Positions 25,689 through 34,366 of a DNA stretch of 34,940 nucleotides are shown in pieces. The notes beneath the pieces are model-generated. The model was not told where the DNA came from. It ran no database searches and saw only the letters and a program-made list of their open reading frames with translations. The translations under genes and the position numbers were made by a program. The DNA lies in assembly GCA_947483555.1 (NCBI GenBank), contig CANKMW010000095.1, forward strand, positions 1 through 34,940. Reading direction: 5' to 3'. The DNA is from Myxococcales bacterium. GTDB taxonomy: Bacteria; Myxococcota_A; Polyangia; Haliangiales; Haliangiaceae. The stretch's first letter is position 1; every line of letters starts with the position of its first letter.

Positions 25689-26470
25689 CACAGCACCGCG
25701 CTGCGGCCGCGACCCGGATCGACCGCGTCGGCGATCAGCGCCGCGACGTACGCCTTGGCGGCCCGGCACGCCTCGGCGAGCGAGACGCCGGCGGCCAGGT
25801 TGCACGCGATCGCCGTCGACAGCGCACAGCCGGTGCCGTGGACCGGCCCGTCGGTGGCGAAGCGCGGCGCCGACAGCACCTCGTGGCCGTCGGGCGTGAC
25901 CAGCACGTCGATGGCCTCGGTCGCGCCACCCCAGTGCCCGCCCTTGATCAACACCGCGCCCATGCCGCGCTGGTACAGCGCCATGCCGGCGGCCACCGCG
26001 TCGCCGACCGAGTCGACCCGGATCCCGGTGAGCGCATGCGCCTCCTCGGAGTTGGGCGTGAACAGCGCGATGTGGCCGTCGAGCAACTCGATCGCCCGGC
26101 CGGGGTCGCCGGCGTAGAGCGCGACCCGGCCGGCGGTCGCGCGCAGCGCCGGGTCCCACACCACGGGCGCCGCCGTGAGCTCGAGCGCCCGCGCCACCTC
26201 GTCGGCGATCGCCTCGCTGCCCAGCATGCCGATCTTGACCGCGGTGACCTCGACGTCGGTGAGGATCATGCGCAGCTGATCGCCCACGATGGTCGGCGCC
26301 ACCGGGTTGACCGCGCGCACCTCGGCGGTCGACTGCTCGGTCAACGCCGTGGTCACCCCGATCGGCCGGCACTCGTGCTGCTCGCACACCCGGACGTCGG
26401 CGAGCAGGCCGGCGCCGCCCGACGGATCGAGCCCCGAGATCAGCAGCACGCCGGGGCGGGCCGTGCTCAC
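25688..26470 (-). CDS. thiD: Hydroxymethylpyrimidine/phosphomethylpyrimidine kinase
   Basis: A 260-aa ribokinase-fold enzyme of thiamine synthesis that phosphorylates HMP and HMP-phosphate. It shows the N-terminal VLLISGLDPSGGAGLLADVR, the central VKIGMLGSE and PVVWDPALRATAG, TPNSEEAHALTG and the anion-hole/catalytic DGPVHGTGCALSTAIA with the catalytic Asp-Gly-x-x-x-Gly-x-Gly type motif altered only slightly (GPVHGTGC). The GTG start at 26470 matches the family N-terminus. It lies 34 nt downstream of gcdH. No other thi gene or TPP riboswitch was seen; ThiD in such a setting may serve salvage. Confidence 0.92.
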   Translation of the reverse strand: MSTARPGVLLISGLDPSGGAGLLADVRVCEQHECRPIGVTTALTEQSTAEVRAVNPVAPTIVGDQLRMILTDVEVTAVKIGMLGSEAIADEVARALELTAAPVVWDPALRATAGRVALYAGDPGRAIELLDGHIALFTPNSEEAHALTGIRVDSVGDAVAAGMALYQRGMGAVLIKGGHWGGATEAIDVLVTPDGHEVLSAPRFATDGPVHGTGCALSTAIACNLAAGVSLAEACRAAKAYVAALIADAVDPGRGRSAVL

Positions 26471-26504
26471 GCCGCGCGCCTCACGCCGGGCCGCACGCCG
26501 GGCC

Positions 26505-27674
<1,170 letters not shown>

Positions 27675-27728
27675 CATGGGATTCCTCCGTGCAAGCGGCG
27701 CGTTGCTGGAGTGATGCGCCGAGGGCGG

Positions 27729-27734
27729 TATACT
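27729..27734 (+). promoter_or_regulatory. -10 box for the lytic transglycosylase
   Basis: TATACT (5 of 6 to consensus) is followed by 9 nt (tcgcgaacg) and the ATG at 27744. It is the best -10 match of the TAnnnT set; no -35 at 16-18 nt and no Shine-Dalgarno are seen. Confidence 0.55.
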
Positions 27735-27743
27735 TCGCGAACG

Positions 27744-29846
27744 ATGTGGCGAGCAACAGTGGTCGTCGTCGCGTTGCTCGCCACCACGGGCGACGCCGAC
27801 GCCAAGCGCCGCGCCGCCACGCCGGCCGAGCGCCTGGGCGACGCGTTCACGGCGTACGAGGCCGGTGATCTGGTCACCGCGGCAACCCGGCTGCGCGGCC
27901 TGCGCCCCGACCAGCTCGCCAACCCCGACTACCTGTGGTGGGTACGGGGACAGATCGCGCTGCTGGATGGCCGGCCGCGCGACGCCGCCGCCGACTTCCG
28001 CGCCATCGCCAAGCACGCGGGGTCACGGTTCGCCATCGACGCCGCCTGGCGCCTCGCTGACTGCCTGTGGGCGCAGGGCGACCGCGCCGACGCCGCGAAC
28101 GCCTACCGCCGCCTCGCCGCCGGGCCCGACGCCGCCGATCATGGCGACCTCGGCGTGGCCGCGTACCGGATCGCCAGCGCGGCGACGCCCACCGCGCGGC
28201 GCGCGGGCCTGCAGACCTTCGTCCGCGACTATCCCTCCCACCCCTTCGCCGCCACCGCCGAGCGTGAGCTGGTCACCGACGGTGGCGCCGCCGCCGCCGC
28301 GCTCGATGCCGGCGATCGCATCCATCGTGCCCAGCGCCTGGTCCTCGCGCACCTGTGGCACGAGGCGGTCGCCGAGTTGACGCTGATCGGCGACGACGAG
28401 CCCGAGGCGACCCGCGTGCGGCGCGACTACTGGCTGGGTACCACCCTCTACAAGATGCGGCGCCGCTACGCCGACGCCGGCCGGCTGCTGCTGGCGGTCG
28501 CGCCCAAGATGGGCTCGGCCGAGGCGCTGTTCCACGGCGCGCGCGCGCTGTCGCGCGCCGACCAGGACGACGAAGCCATCGGCCGCTACCGCGAGGTGGT
28601 GGCTCGTTACCCGCGCACGGAATGGGCCGAGGAGGCGCAGTACTTGACCGGGTGGCTCGAGTTCAATCGCGGCCATTACCGCGACGCCGTCGCGCCGCTC
28701 GAGGAGATGCTGCGCCGCTACCCGCGATCGAAGTGGATGGACGACGCGCTGTGGTTCCTCGGCATGTCGCACTTCCTGCTCGGCGACGACGCTGGCGCGT
28801 TGCCCCACCTCGAGGCGTTGAGCAAGCGCGGCGCGTCACTCGAGGGTGGCAAGGGCCTGTACTGGTGGGCGCGCACGGTGCAGCGGATGGGGCGCACCGA
28901 CGACGCCGCCGCCGCCTACGCGCGGATCGTCGCCCGCTGGCCATTCGCCTGGTACGCCCTCCTGGCCCAGGCGCGCTTGCGCGAGCTGGGCCGGGCGGTG
29001 GGCCCCTTCGGTGCCTCGCCGCCGGCGCCGCGCGGAGCGTCGGTGTCGTCCACGCTCGCGCGCAGCGTCGAGGCCGATCCGGCGATCGTCCGCTTCGACG
29101 AGCTCGCGGCCGCCGGCCTCGATGTCGACGCCGGCAAGGACCTGGCCCGCGCTGAGCGCTCGTTCGTCAAGCGCCACCCGCGCGCCGAGGCGCTCGCCGT
29201 CCTCTTCGATCGGTACGGCCGCGGCTCCAACTGGCATCGGCCGTGGATGCTGGCGCTGGCCTACGACGGCGGGGCGCTCGACACCCCGGCCGAGGGCCCG
29301 GCGCGCTTCTGGTGGCAGCACGCCTATCCCGAGGCCTACAAGGCGCTCGTCGAGGAGCACCAGAGCCTGGGCACCAACCCGCCGTACTACCTGTACGCGA
29401 TCATGCGCAAGGAGAGCGGCTACGATCCCCACGTGCTGTCGTACGCCGACGCGCAGGGTTTGTTGCAGATGATCCCGGCGACGACGATCCGGGTCGCGCG
29501 GCAGATGGGGATCCCGTATGCAGCGGGTGACCTCTACGAGCCGCGCCTCAACGTCTCGACGGCGAGCTGGTACATCGGCCACCTGCTCACCAAGTTCAAG
29601 GGCCAGGTGCCGCTCGGCGCCGGATCGTTCAACAGCGGTCCACGCCCGGTGATGCGCTGGCTCGATCAGCACGGCCAGCGCCCGATCGACGAGCTGGTCG
29701 AGCTGGTCAGCTACCAGCAGACCCGCGAGTACATGAAGAAGGTCACCGAGAACTACGCGCGCTACGTGTACCTCTACACCGGGAAGGTGTACGAGCAGCC
29801 GCTCGCGGCCGACACCGCCTACCTCGTCGACGACCTCACGTACTAG
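27744..29846 (+). CDS. TPR-containing soluble lytic murein transglycosylase (Slt70-like)
   Basis: A 700-aa periplasmic peptidoglycan lyase. The signal peptide is MWRATVVVVALLATTGDADA. Residues about 25-420 form a long helical repeat superhelix with TPR-like units (for example RSKWMDDALWFLGMSHFLLG and AEEAQYLTGWLEFNRGHY), comparable to the doughnut-shaped U domain of Slt70. The C-terminal SLT domain (about 535-680) has catalytic Glu557 in MRKESGYDP, then AQGLLQMIPATTIRVARQMG and AAGDLYEPRLNV, and AGSFNSGP with the conserved Asn. The start at 27744 is supported by the signal peptide and a TATACT box 9 nt upstream. A far longer in-frame extension upstream is antisense to gcdH and is rejected. 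Confidence 0.93.
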   Translation: MWRATVVVVALLATTGDADAKRRAATPAERLGDAFTAYEAGDLVTAATRLRGLRPDQLANPDYLWWVRGQIALLDGRPRDAAADFRAIAKHAGSRFAIDAAWRLADCLWAQGDRADAANAYRRLAAGPDAADHGDLGVAAYRIASAATPTARRAGLQTFVRDYPSHPFAATAERELVTDGGAAAAALDAGDRIHRAQRLVLAHLWHEAVAELTLIGDDEPEATRVRRDYWLGTTLYKMRRRYADAGRLLLAVAPKMGSAEALFHGARALSRADQDDEAIGRYREVVARYPRTEWAEEAQYLTGWLEFNRGHYRDAVAPLEEMLRRYPRSKWMDDALWFLGMSHFLLGDDAGALPHLEALSKRGASLEGGKGLYWWARTVQRMGRTDDAAAAYARIVARWPFAWYALLAQARLRELGRAVGPFGASPPAPRGASVSSTLARSVEADPAIVRFDELAAAGLDVDAGKDLARAERSFVKRHPRAEALAVLFDRYGRGSNWHRPWMLALAYDGGALDTPAEGPARFWWQHAYPEAYKALVEEHQSLGTNPPYYLYAIMRKESGYDPHVLSYADAQGLLQMIPATTIRVARQMGIPYAAGDLYEPRLNVSTASWYIGHLLTKFKGQVPLGAGSFNSGPRPVMRWLDQHGQRPIDELVELVSYQQTREYMKKVTENYARYVYLYTGKVYEQPLAADTAYLVDDLTY

Positions 29847-29894
29847 ATCGTCGAGTGCTCGGCTGCGGCTCGCTGGGGTCCGGCGCCCGCGTGC

Positions 29895-29900
29895 TACGGT
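29895..29900 (+). promoter_or_regulatory. Candidate -10 box for the 71-aa protein gene
   Basis: TACGGT lies 6 nt before the ATG at 29907 (spacer cctggt). No Shine-Dalgarno sequence and no -35 box are visible. Confidence 0.45.
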
Positions 29901-29906
29901 CCTGGT

Positions 29907-30122
29907 ATGGCCAAGTACACCGGGACCGTGCAGCGCAGCGACCTCGAGGGTGGCCACTGGCTGCTCGTCACCGCCGACGGCGATCAGTACCAGCTCGACG
30001 GCGCGCGCGACCTGGTCGCCGGCCAGCAGGTGGAGGTCGAGGGCAAGGTCGACAAGGAGGCCTTCGGCTTCGGCATGACCGGGCCGATCTTGCGCGTCAA
30101 GAAGGTCTCGCCCGCGACCTGA
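29907..30122 (+). CDS. Small beta-rich protein, OB-fold-like
   Basis: A 71-aa protein beginning MAKYTGTVQRSDLEGGHWLL. Alternating hydrophobic residues indicate about five short strands (TGTVQRSDLEGG, HWLLVTAD, DQYQLDG, QQVEVEGKVD, PILRVKKV). This suggests a small OB-like barrel such as those in DUF5818-type proteins. There is no signal peptide, TM helix or enzymatic motif. It is likely a real gene because the residue pattern is compact and protein-like and a TACGGT box precedes its ATG. It follows the transglycosylase on the same strand and faces the HlyD-like gene across a repeat-rich terminator candidate. Confidence 0.72.
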   Translation: MAKYTGTVQRSDLEGGHWLLVTADGDQYQLDGARDLVAGQQVEVEGKVDKEAFGFGMTGPILRVKKVSPAT

Positions 30123-30128
30123 CCGTTC

Positions 30129-30203
30129 GGGTCCGGGGCGGGGTCGCGACCGGGTCGCGTCCGGGTCGCGACATCCGGGATCCCGGATCCCGGATCCCGG
30201 ACC
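30129..30203. terminator. Repeat-rich candidate bidirectional terminator between convergent genes
   Basis: GGTCCGGG (30130-30137) pairs perfectly with CCCGGACC (30196-30203). In between lie three copies of an 11-bp unit CGGGTCGCGAC (30140-30172, with small changes) and four 7-bp units of ATCCCGG type (30173-30200, the first being ATCCGGG). The region can form a long GC-rich hairpin, or several smaller ones, between the opposing stop codons. No T-tract is present, so Rho-independent termination in the strict sense is not shown. Confidence 0.5.
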
Positions 30204-32110
30204 TATTCGAGAATGATCTCGGTGCCGACAGCGATGCCGCCGTCAGCCGGACACGTCACCGTGATCTGCGGCAACGCGACCGCGGTCACCGTGCAGTTGG
30301 CCTGCTGCTCAGGTGCGGTCTTCATCGCCACTCGCACCGAGGCGTCGGCCGCCGGCGTCTTTCCGGTCCACCCCGAGGGCAGCGTGAAGGTTGCCGACAG
30401 CACCGGCAAGGGCGTGACCGTCGCGACCACCTGGTCGGCCGCGGTGCGGGCACCCTTGGCGATCTTGGCCGCCACGGTGCCGCTGACCGGCGCCTTGATG
30501 CTGAGGGCCGCCATCGAGCCGCGAATCTGGTCGCGTTCGGCGGTCTTCTCGGCGAGTCGTTTCTGACGCTCGCCGATGGTCGCCTCGTGCTGGCTCGCGA
30601 GTCCCTGCTGGCCGGCGGCGGTGGCCTTGTCACGCGCCGCCGTTGCATCGGCGATCTGCTTGGGCACCCGCTGGTCGATGTCGTAGTCGAGTCCGACGAG
30701 CTTGTTCTCGGCAGCTGCGTTGCCGCGGAAGCGCACCAGCTCGTCACCGGCGGCCACGATCGAACCCTCGCCGATCACCGAGGCGACGATCCCGATCTGA
30801 CCCGCCGCGACGTCGGCGGGAACGCCGGCCAGCTCGGCGAGCGCCGCGCTGGGCGGCGGCGGTGGTGGCGGGGGCGTCACGACCACCGATCCGGTCGACG
30901 ACCCCGGCCCGCCGGAAAGCTGGTCAGCCGCCGAGCCCGTACCCGTGACCGGTTCCTCGGCCGCGGTCTCCCACGGCAGCGGCTTCTTCTGGACCTTGGT
31001 GCGGTAGTACCAGGCCCCCGCCGCAGCCGCGGCGAGCACCAGCAAGAGGATGAGCCAGCGGCGGGCACCGGTGCTGGCGACCGGGACCGGGACCGCGGTC
31101 GGGACTTCCTTGGCCACGGCCGTCGGGGCCTGGTCGACCGGGCGCTCGGACGTCGAACGAGGCCGCGAAACGCCGACCGGAGGTCGGGGCAACTCGACTG
31201 GCGGCCGCGCCGCCTCGACGGCCGCACGCTCCGCCGCCAGGCGCTCGGCCTGGCCACGTTCCGCCGCCTCGCGGGCCGCGGTGAGCCGCTCCTGCTGGGC
31301 ATCCGAGCTGTCGTCGAGCTGCGCGGCGAGATCGGCCGGGATCTCGACCGCCTTCATGGTCCGGGAGGCGCGAACCGCCTCCTTGACATCCGAAGCCGAG
31401 ATGGCGAGGTGATCGCTCAGATCGACCGAAACGTCGTCGTCGAAGTCGGCGGAGATCGCCGGACCCGGGAGGTTGGTGGGGCCGTCGTCCTCGGCGTCCG
31501 GCCGGCTCGATGGCCGCAGCTTCGCGCTCGGCATCTCGGCCGGGGGTGGGGTCGGGGCGTCGAACTCCATCGCGCTGCCGCGCTGCGATCCCGAGGCGCC
31601 GAGCTCGGGGCCGCCGCCATACGCCACCGGCGCCACGCCCCGCGGCGCCGCTCCACCAGCGTGGCCAAGCTCGAAGTCGCCCGCCACGATCGGCTCGGCG
31701 CGATCGACGTGGGCCTCCGCATGGCCCAGTTCGACGTCGTCCACCGGCGACGCCACGGCGCGCGGCGACGCGACCACACCGGGCGCCAGCGCCAGATCCA
31801 GATCTAGACCGCCGGCGCCGACCAGCTCCGCCGGCCGGCCGTCGAGATACCCGAGCTCACCGAGCGTCGAGATGACGGTCGCCAGCTCCTTCGCCGACGG
31901 CTCGATGCCGAGATCTTCCCGCGCCCATTGCACGAGACCCGCGACGTCGCGCTCGCCGTCCATCGCGCAGGCGAGCGAGTACTCGACCTCGAAGAAACGG
32001 AAGCCGGTGCCGGTGTCGGGATCGACGACGTCGACGTAGAGGTGCCCACCGTCCTCGATGGGCTCGGCGACGAGGTCGGTGCGGAAACGCGGGCGCGCAG
32101 TCGGGGTCAT
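30203..32110 (-). CDS. PqqD-like/TM/HlyD-like fusion protein
   Basis: A 635-aa protein. The N-terminal domain (about residues 1-95) contains DPDTGTGFRFFEVEYSLACA, then WAREDLGIEPSAKELATVIS and LGELGYLDG. This is the winged-helix pattern of PqqD-like domains found on peptide metalloproteases and RiPP enzymes. A disordered acidic/Pro-rich linker (about 95-350) with an Arg/Glu/Ala helix precedes one TM helix (about 352-371, WLILLLVLAAAAAGAWYY). The periplasmic part is HlyD-like: half-lipoyl VIGEGSIVAAGDELVRF, a helical hairpin, and the second half IKAPVSGTVAAKIAKG. The ATG at 32110 follows AAGAGGTG. Downstream of mglA by 36 nt, so probably in the same transcript. The function is unknown. Confidence 0.78.
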   Translation of the reverse strand: MTPTARPRFRTDLVAEPIEDGGHLYVDVVDPDTGTGFRFFEVEYSLACAMDGERDVAGLVQWAREDLGIEPSAKELATVISTLGELGYLDGRPAELVGAGGLDLDLALAPGVVASPRAVASPVDDVELGHAEAHVDRAEPIVAGDFELGHAGGAAPRGVAPVAYGGGPELGASGSQRGSAMEFDAPTPPPAEMPSAKLRPSSRPDAEDDGPTNLPGPAISADFDDDVSVDLSDHLAISASDVKEAVRASRTMKAVEIPADLAAQLDDSSDAQQERLTAAREAAERGQAERLAAERAAVEAARPPVELPRPPVGVSRPRSTSERPVDQAPTAVAKEVPTAVPVPVASTGARRWLILLLVLAAAAAGAWYYRTKVQKKPLPWETAAEEPVTGTGSAADQLSGGPGSSTGSVVVTPPPPPPPPSAALAELAGVPADVAAGQIGIVASVIGEGSIVAAGDELVRFRGNAAAENKLVGLDYDIDQRVPKQIADATAARDKATAAGQQGLASQHEATIGERQKRLAEKTAERDQIRGSMAALSIKAPVSGTVAAKIAKGARTAADQVVATVTPLPVLSATFTLPSGWTGKTPAADASVRVAMKTAPEQQANCTVTAVALPQITVTCPADGGIAVGTEIILE

Positions 32111-32146
32111 GCCTGTCACCTCTTGGCCCTTCGCTCTCCTCGGGGA

Positions 32147-32734
32147 TCAGCTGCCTCGCTTGAGCTCTGTGAGGACCAGCTTCGCCACGGCCTTGAGCGT
32201 ATCGAACACGCCGACGCCCTTGGTGGCGACGGCCTCGAACTGCGGCACCTTGGTCGGATTGAGGACGTCGGTGAGCTCTTCGAGCGGCGCCGAGTTGGGC
32301 AGGTCGCGCTTGTTGAGCTGAACGCAGTACGGAAGCTTGTCGAGATCGTAACCCTGCTCGGCCAGGTTGGTGCGCAGGTTGTCGAGCGACTCGATGTTCG
32401 CTTCCATGCGCTCGACCTGAGAGTCACCGACGAAGACCACGCCATCGACGCCCTTCAAGATCAGCTTGCGGCTGGCGTCGTAGAAGACCTGGCCGGGCAC
32501 CGTGTACAGGTGGAAGCGGGTCTTGAAGCCGCGGATCTCGCCGAGCGAGAGCGGCAGGAAGTCGAAGAACAGGGTGCGCTCGGTCTCCGTGGCGAGCGAG
32601 ATCATCTTGCCCTTCGCCTCGGGATTCGTCTTGTTGTAGATGTACTGGAGATTGGTCGTCTTCCCGCACAGGCCGGGGCCGTAGTACACGATCTTGCAGT
32701 TGATCTCGCGAGACGAGTAGTTGATGAAGCTCAT
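32147..32734 (-). CDS. mglA: Polarity GTPase MglA
   Basis: A 195-aa small Ras-like GTPase that sets front-rear cell polarity and gliding/twitching motility in myxobacteria. The sequence is almost diagnostic: MSFINYSSREINCKIVYYGP, P-loop GPGLCGKTT (residues 19-27), a switch region EIRGFKTRFHLYTVPGQ with Thr78 in place of the usual Asp, and catalytic Gln82. The base-specificity motif NKRD is at 141-144. There is no lipidation signal; the active GTP form acts at the leading pole. The ATG has GAGG about 10 nt upstream and is 12 nt downstream of the mglB stop, so the two are co-transcribed. Confidence 0.97.
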   Translation of the reverse strand: MSFINYSSREINCKIVYYGPGLCGKTTNLQYIYNKTNPEAKGKMISLATETERTLFFDFLPLSLGEIRGFKTRFHLYTVPGQVFYDASRKLILKGVDGVVFVGDSQVERMEANIESLDNLRTNLAEQGYDLDKLPYCVQLNKRDLPNSAPLEELTDVLNPTKVPQFEAVATKGVGVFDTLKAVAKLVLTELKRGS

Positions 32735-32746
32735 GTCCGGCGCGCC

Positions 32747-33226
32747 TCAGTCGTTGAACAGGTTGTCGATGTCGTCGTCGGTGATCTCCGCGAACACCGA
32801 CGGCTGATTGCCGGCCTCGCTCTTCTTCACCAGGACCTCGAGCACGTGGGTCAACTCGGCGGCGGCCTTGCGAACCCGCAACCGGACCAGGCCAAGGGAG
32901 CTGCGTTCGTCGAAGAGCACCACCATGATCACGCGGGCGCCGACGATCGAGATGTGGACGTTGGTCTTCTCCCCTTCGTGAAACTGCCCGGCGAACTCCT
33001 TCTCGGAGAGCAGCTGCGCGATGCCGCCGGTGGCGGCCACGTTGCCGGCGGTCAGCGACGACAGTGAGGTCACGTCGAGATGTTCGACCTCGCCAGAATG
33101 GGCCATCGCTTGCCCGTTCTTGTCGATGACCAGCACCGCCTTGGCGTTGGAGTCTCGTTGGAGCACGTCGCAGATCGCGCTGATCTGCTGCAGCTCCTCT
33201 TCGTACATCACCAGTTGGTTGGACAT
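32747..33226 (-). CDS. mglB: MglB, roadblock/LC7 GTPase-activating protein for MglA
   Basis: A 159-aa roadblock/LC7-domain protein starting MSNQLVMYEEELQQISAICD. The domain includes AVLVIDKNGQAMAHSGEVEH, LTAGNVAATGGIAQLLSEKE and VRLRVRKAAAELTHVLEVL. In M. xanthus MglB is the GAP that keeps MglA-GTP away from the lagging pole; position directly upstream of mglA supports the same role. The C-terminal acidic tail (EITDDDIDNLFND) is typical. The ATG follows GGGAGCCC about 10 nt upstream. A TTGAAA/TACGTT promoter lies 84-113 nt upstream. Confidence 0.95.
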   Translation of the reverse strand: MSNQLVMYEEELQQISAICDVLQRDSNAKAVLVIDKNGQAMAHSGEVEHLDVTSLSSLTAGNVAATGGIAQLLSEKEFAGQFHEGEKTNVHISIVGARVIMVVLFDERSSLGLVRLRVRKAAAELTHVLEVLVKKSEAGNQPSVFAEITDDDIDNLFND

Positions 33227-33309
33227 CGCACCTGGGCTCCCTGCCAGCCTGCCAGTCTACTTGACAACCGGGAGCGGCACGGAGGCACCCCGCTTCCAGT
33301 CTGCGCGCC

Positions 33310-33339
33310 AACGTACCAGACGTAGGAAGATTCTTTCAA
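33310..33339 (-). promoter_or_regulatory. Promoter candidate for mglBA
   Basis: On the minus strand TTGAAA (33339-33334) and TACGTT (33315-33310) are separated by 18 nt and lie in the 152-bp gap between recR and mglB. The box ends 83 nt before the mglB ATG, so this operon would have a leader and a conventional ribosome binding site, unlike the leaderless genes elsewhere in the window. Confidence 0.45.
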
Positions 33340-33378
33340 CCTTTCCGGGCAGATAACATCCGCCGGGAGCGCGCCGTA

Positions 33379-33984
33379 CTAGAGCAGCGAACGACCGGCA
33401 AGCGCACGGGCGATCGTCGCCTGATCCGTGTACTCGAGATCGCCACCAACCGGTAGCCCGGTGGCGATCCGAGACACCTTCACGCCGAGCGGCTTCACCA
33501 GGCGGGCCAGGTACATCGCGGTCGCTTCGCCCTCGACGATCGGGGCGGTGGCGATGATCACCTCGGTGACCTCGACGCCCCCCGTGGCGGCTGGCCCGAG
33601 GCGGCGGAGCAGCTCGGCGATCCGGAGGTCATCGGGCCCGATCCCTTCGAGCGGCGACAGCACGCCGTGCAGCACGTGGTAGCGACCGCGGAAATGGCCG
33701 CCGCGCTCGATCGCCAGCACGTCGGAGGGCTGGGAGACCACGCAGATCGTCTGCGCGTCGCGGCGCGGGTCCGAGCAGAGCCGGCACGGGTCGGTCTCGG
33801 TCAGCGTCGTGCACACCGAGCACAGCCCGACCTTCTCGGTGGCGTCGACCAGCGACTGCGCCAGGTCGCGGATCTGCTGACGCGGCGCACGGATGATGTG
33901 CATCGCCAGCCGCGTCGCCGTCTTCTCGCCGATGCCGGGCAGGCGGGCGAGCTCCTGAACCAGGCGCTGGATCAGATCGGCCAC
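33379..33984 (-). CDS. recR: Recombination mediator protein RecR
   Basis: A 201-aa RecR of normal length, acting with RecF/RecO to load RecA at gaps. It has the N-terminal helix-hairpin-helix LARLPGIGEKTATRLAMHII and the four-Cys zinc finger CSVCTTLTETDPCRLC (about residues 55-70). It also carries the TOPRIM segment ICVVSQPSDVLAIERGG and the C-terminal Walker-B-like EVIIATAPIVEGEATAMYLA, and ends with SRIATGLPVGGDLEYTDQAT. The GTG start is preceded by GGAGCGGGAG. Third gene in dnaX-ybaB-recR order, 43 nt after the ybaB stop. Confidence 0.97.
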   Translation of the reverse strand: MADLIQRLVQELARLPGIGEKTATRLAMHIIRAPRQQIRDLAQSLVDATEKVGLCSVCTTLTETDPCRLCSDPRRDAQTICVVSQPSDVLAIERGGHFRGRYHVLHGVLSPLEGIGPDDLRIAELLRRLGPAATGGVEVTEVIIATAPIVEGEATAMYLARLVKPLGVKVSRIATGLPVGGDLEYTDQATIARALAGRSLL

Positions 33985-34027
33985 GCCGCTCCCGCTCCGG
34001 GCACGGAGACGCGCGCGGGCCCCGGGG

Positions 34028-34366
34028 TCAGAACGGCAGGCCGGGCATTCCCGGGATGTTCATGCCGCCCATCACCTTCGACATGTGCTGCTTGGTCACC
34101 TCGCGCATCCGAGCGTTGGCCGCGTTGACGGCCGCGGTGATCAGATCCTCGAGCATGCCGACGTCGGATGGATCGACGACGGTCTTCTCGAGCTTCACCT
34201 TCAGCAGATCGAAGTTCCCGTTGACGGTGACGGTGACCATGCCGCCGCCGGCCTGACCGTCGGCGGTCATCGAGGCGACCTCCTCCTGCGCCTTGGCGAC
34301 GTCGGCCTGCAGCCGCTGCGCCTGCTTCATGAGCGCGTTGAGATCGGGCATCTTGGGGTTAGACAT
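34028..34366 (-). CDS. ybaB: YbaB/EbfC-family nucleoid-associated protein
   Basis: A 112-aa small DNA-binding protein of the YbaB/EbfC family. It shows the typical MPDLNALMKQAQRLQADVAK helix, then ASMTADGQAGGGMVTVTVNG (the family's G-rich turn), the helix-forming DVGMLEDLITAAVNAANARM and a Met/Pro-rich tail GGMNIPGMPGLPF. Members form dimers that bind DNA as tweezers. The ATG at 34366 overlaps the dnaX stop (ATGTCTAA), showing translational coupling; the longer frame beginning at 34396 is antisense-free but unneeded. Confidence 0.95.
   Translation of the reverse strand: MSNPKMPDLNALMKQAQRLQADVAKAQEEVASMTADGQAGGGMVTVTVNGNFDLLKVKLEKTVVDPSDVGMLEDLITAAVNAANARMREVTKQHMSKVMGGMNIPGMPGLPF

Noticed and set aside
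30203..32110. Possible RiPP biosynthetic cluster suggested by the PqqD-like domain
   Set aside because: No precursor peptide, radical-SAM, YcaO, lanthipeptide or protease/transporter genes lie nearby.
33261..33266. TTGACA on the plus strand between mglB and recR
   Set aside because: No plus-strand gene follows, and no -10 at 16-18 nt was convincing.
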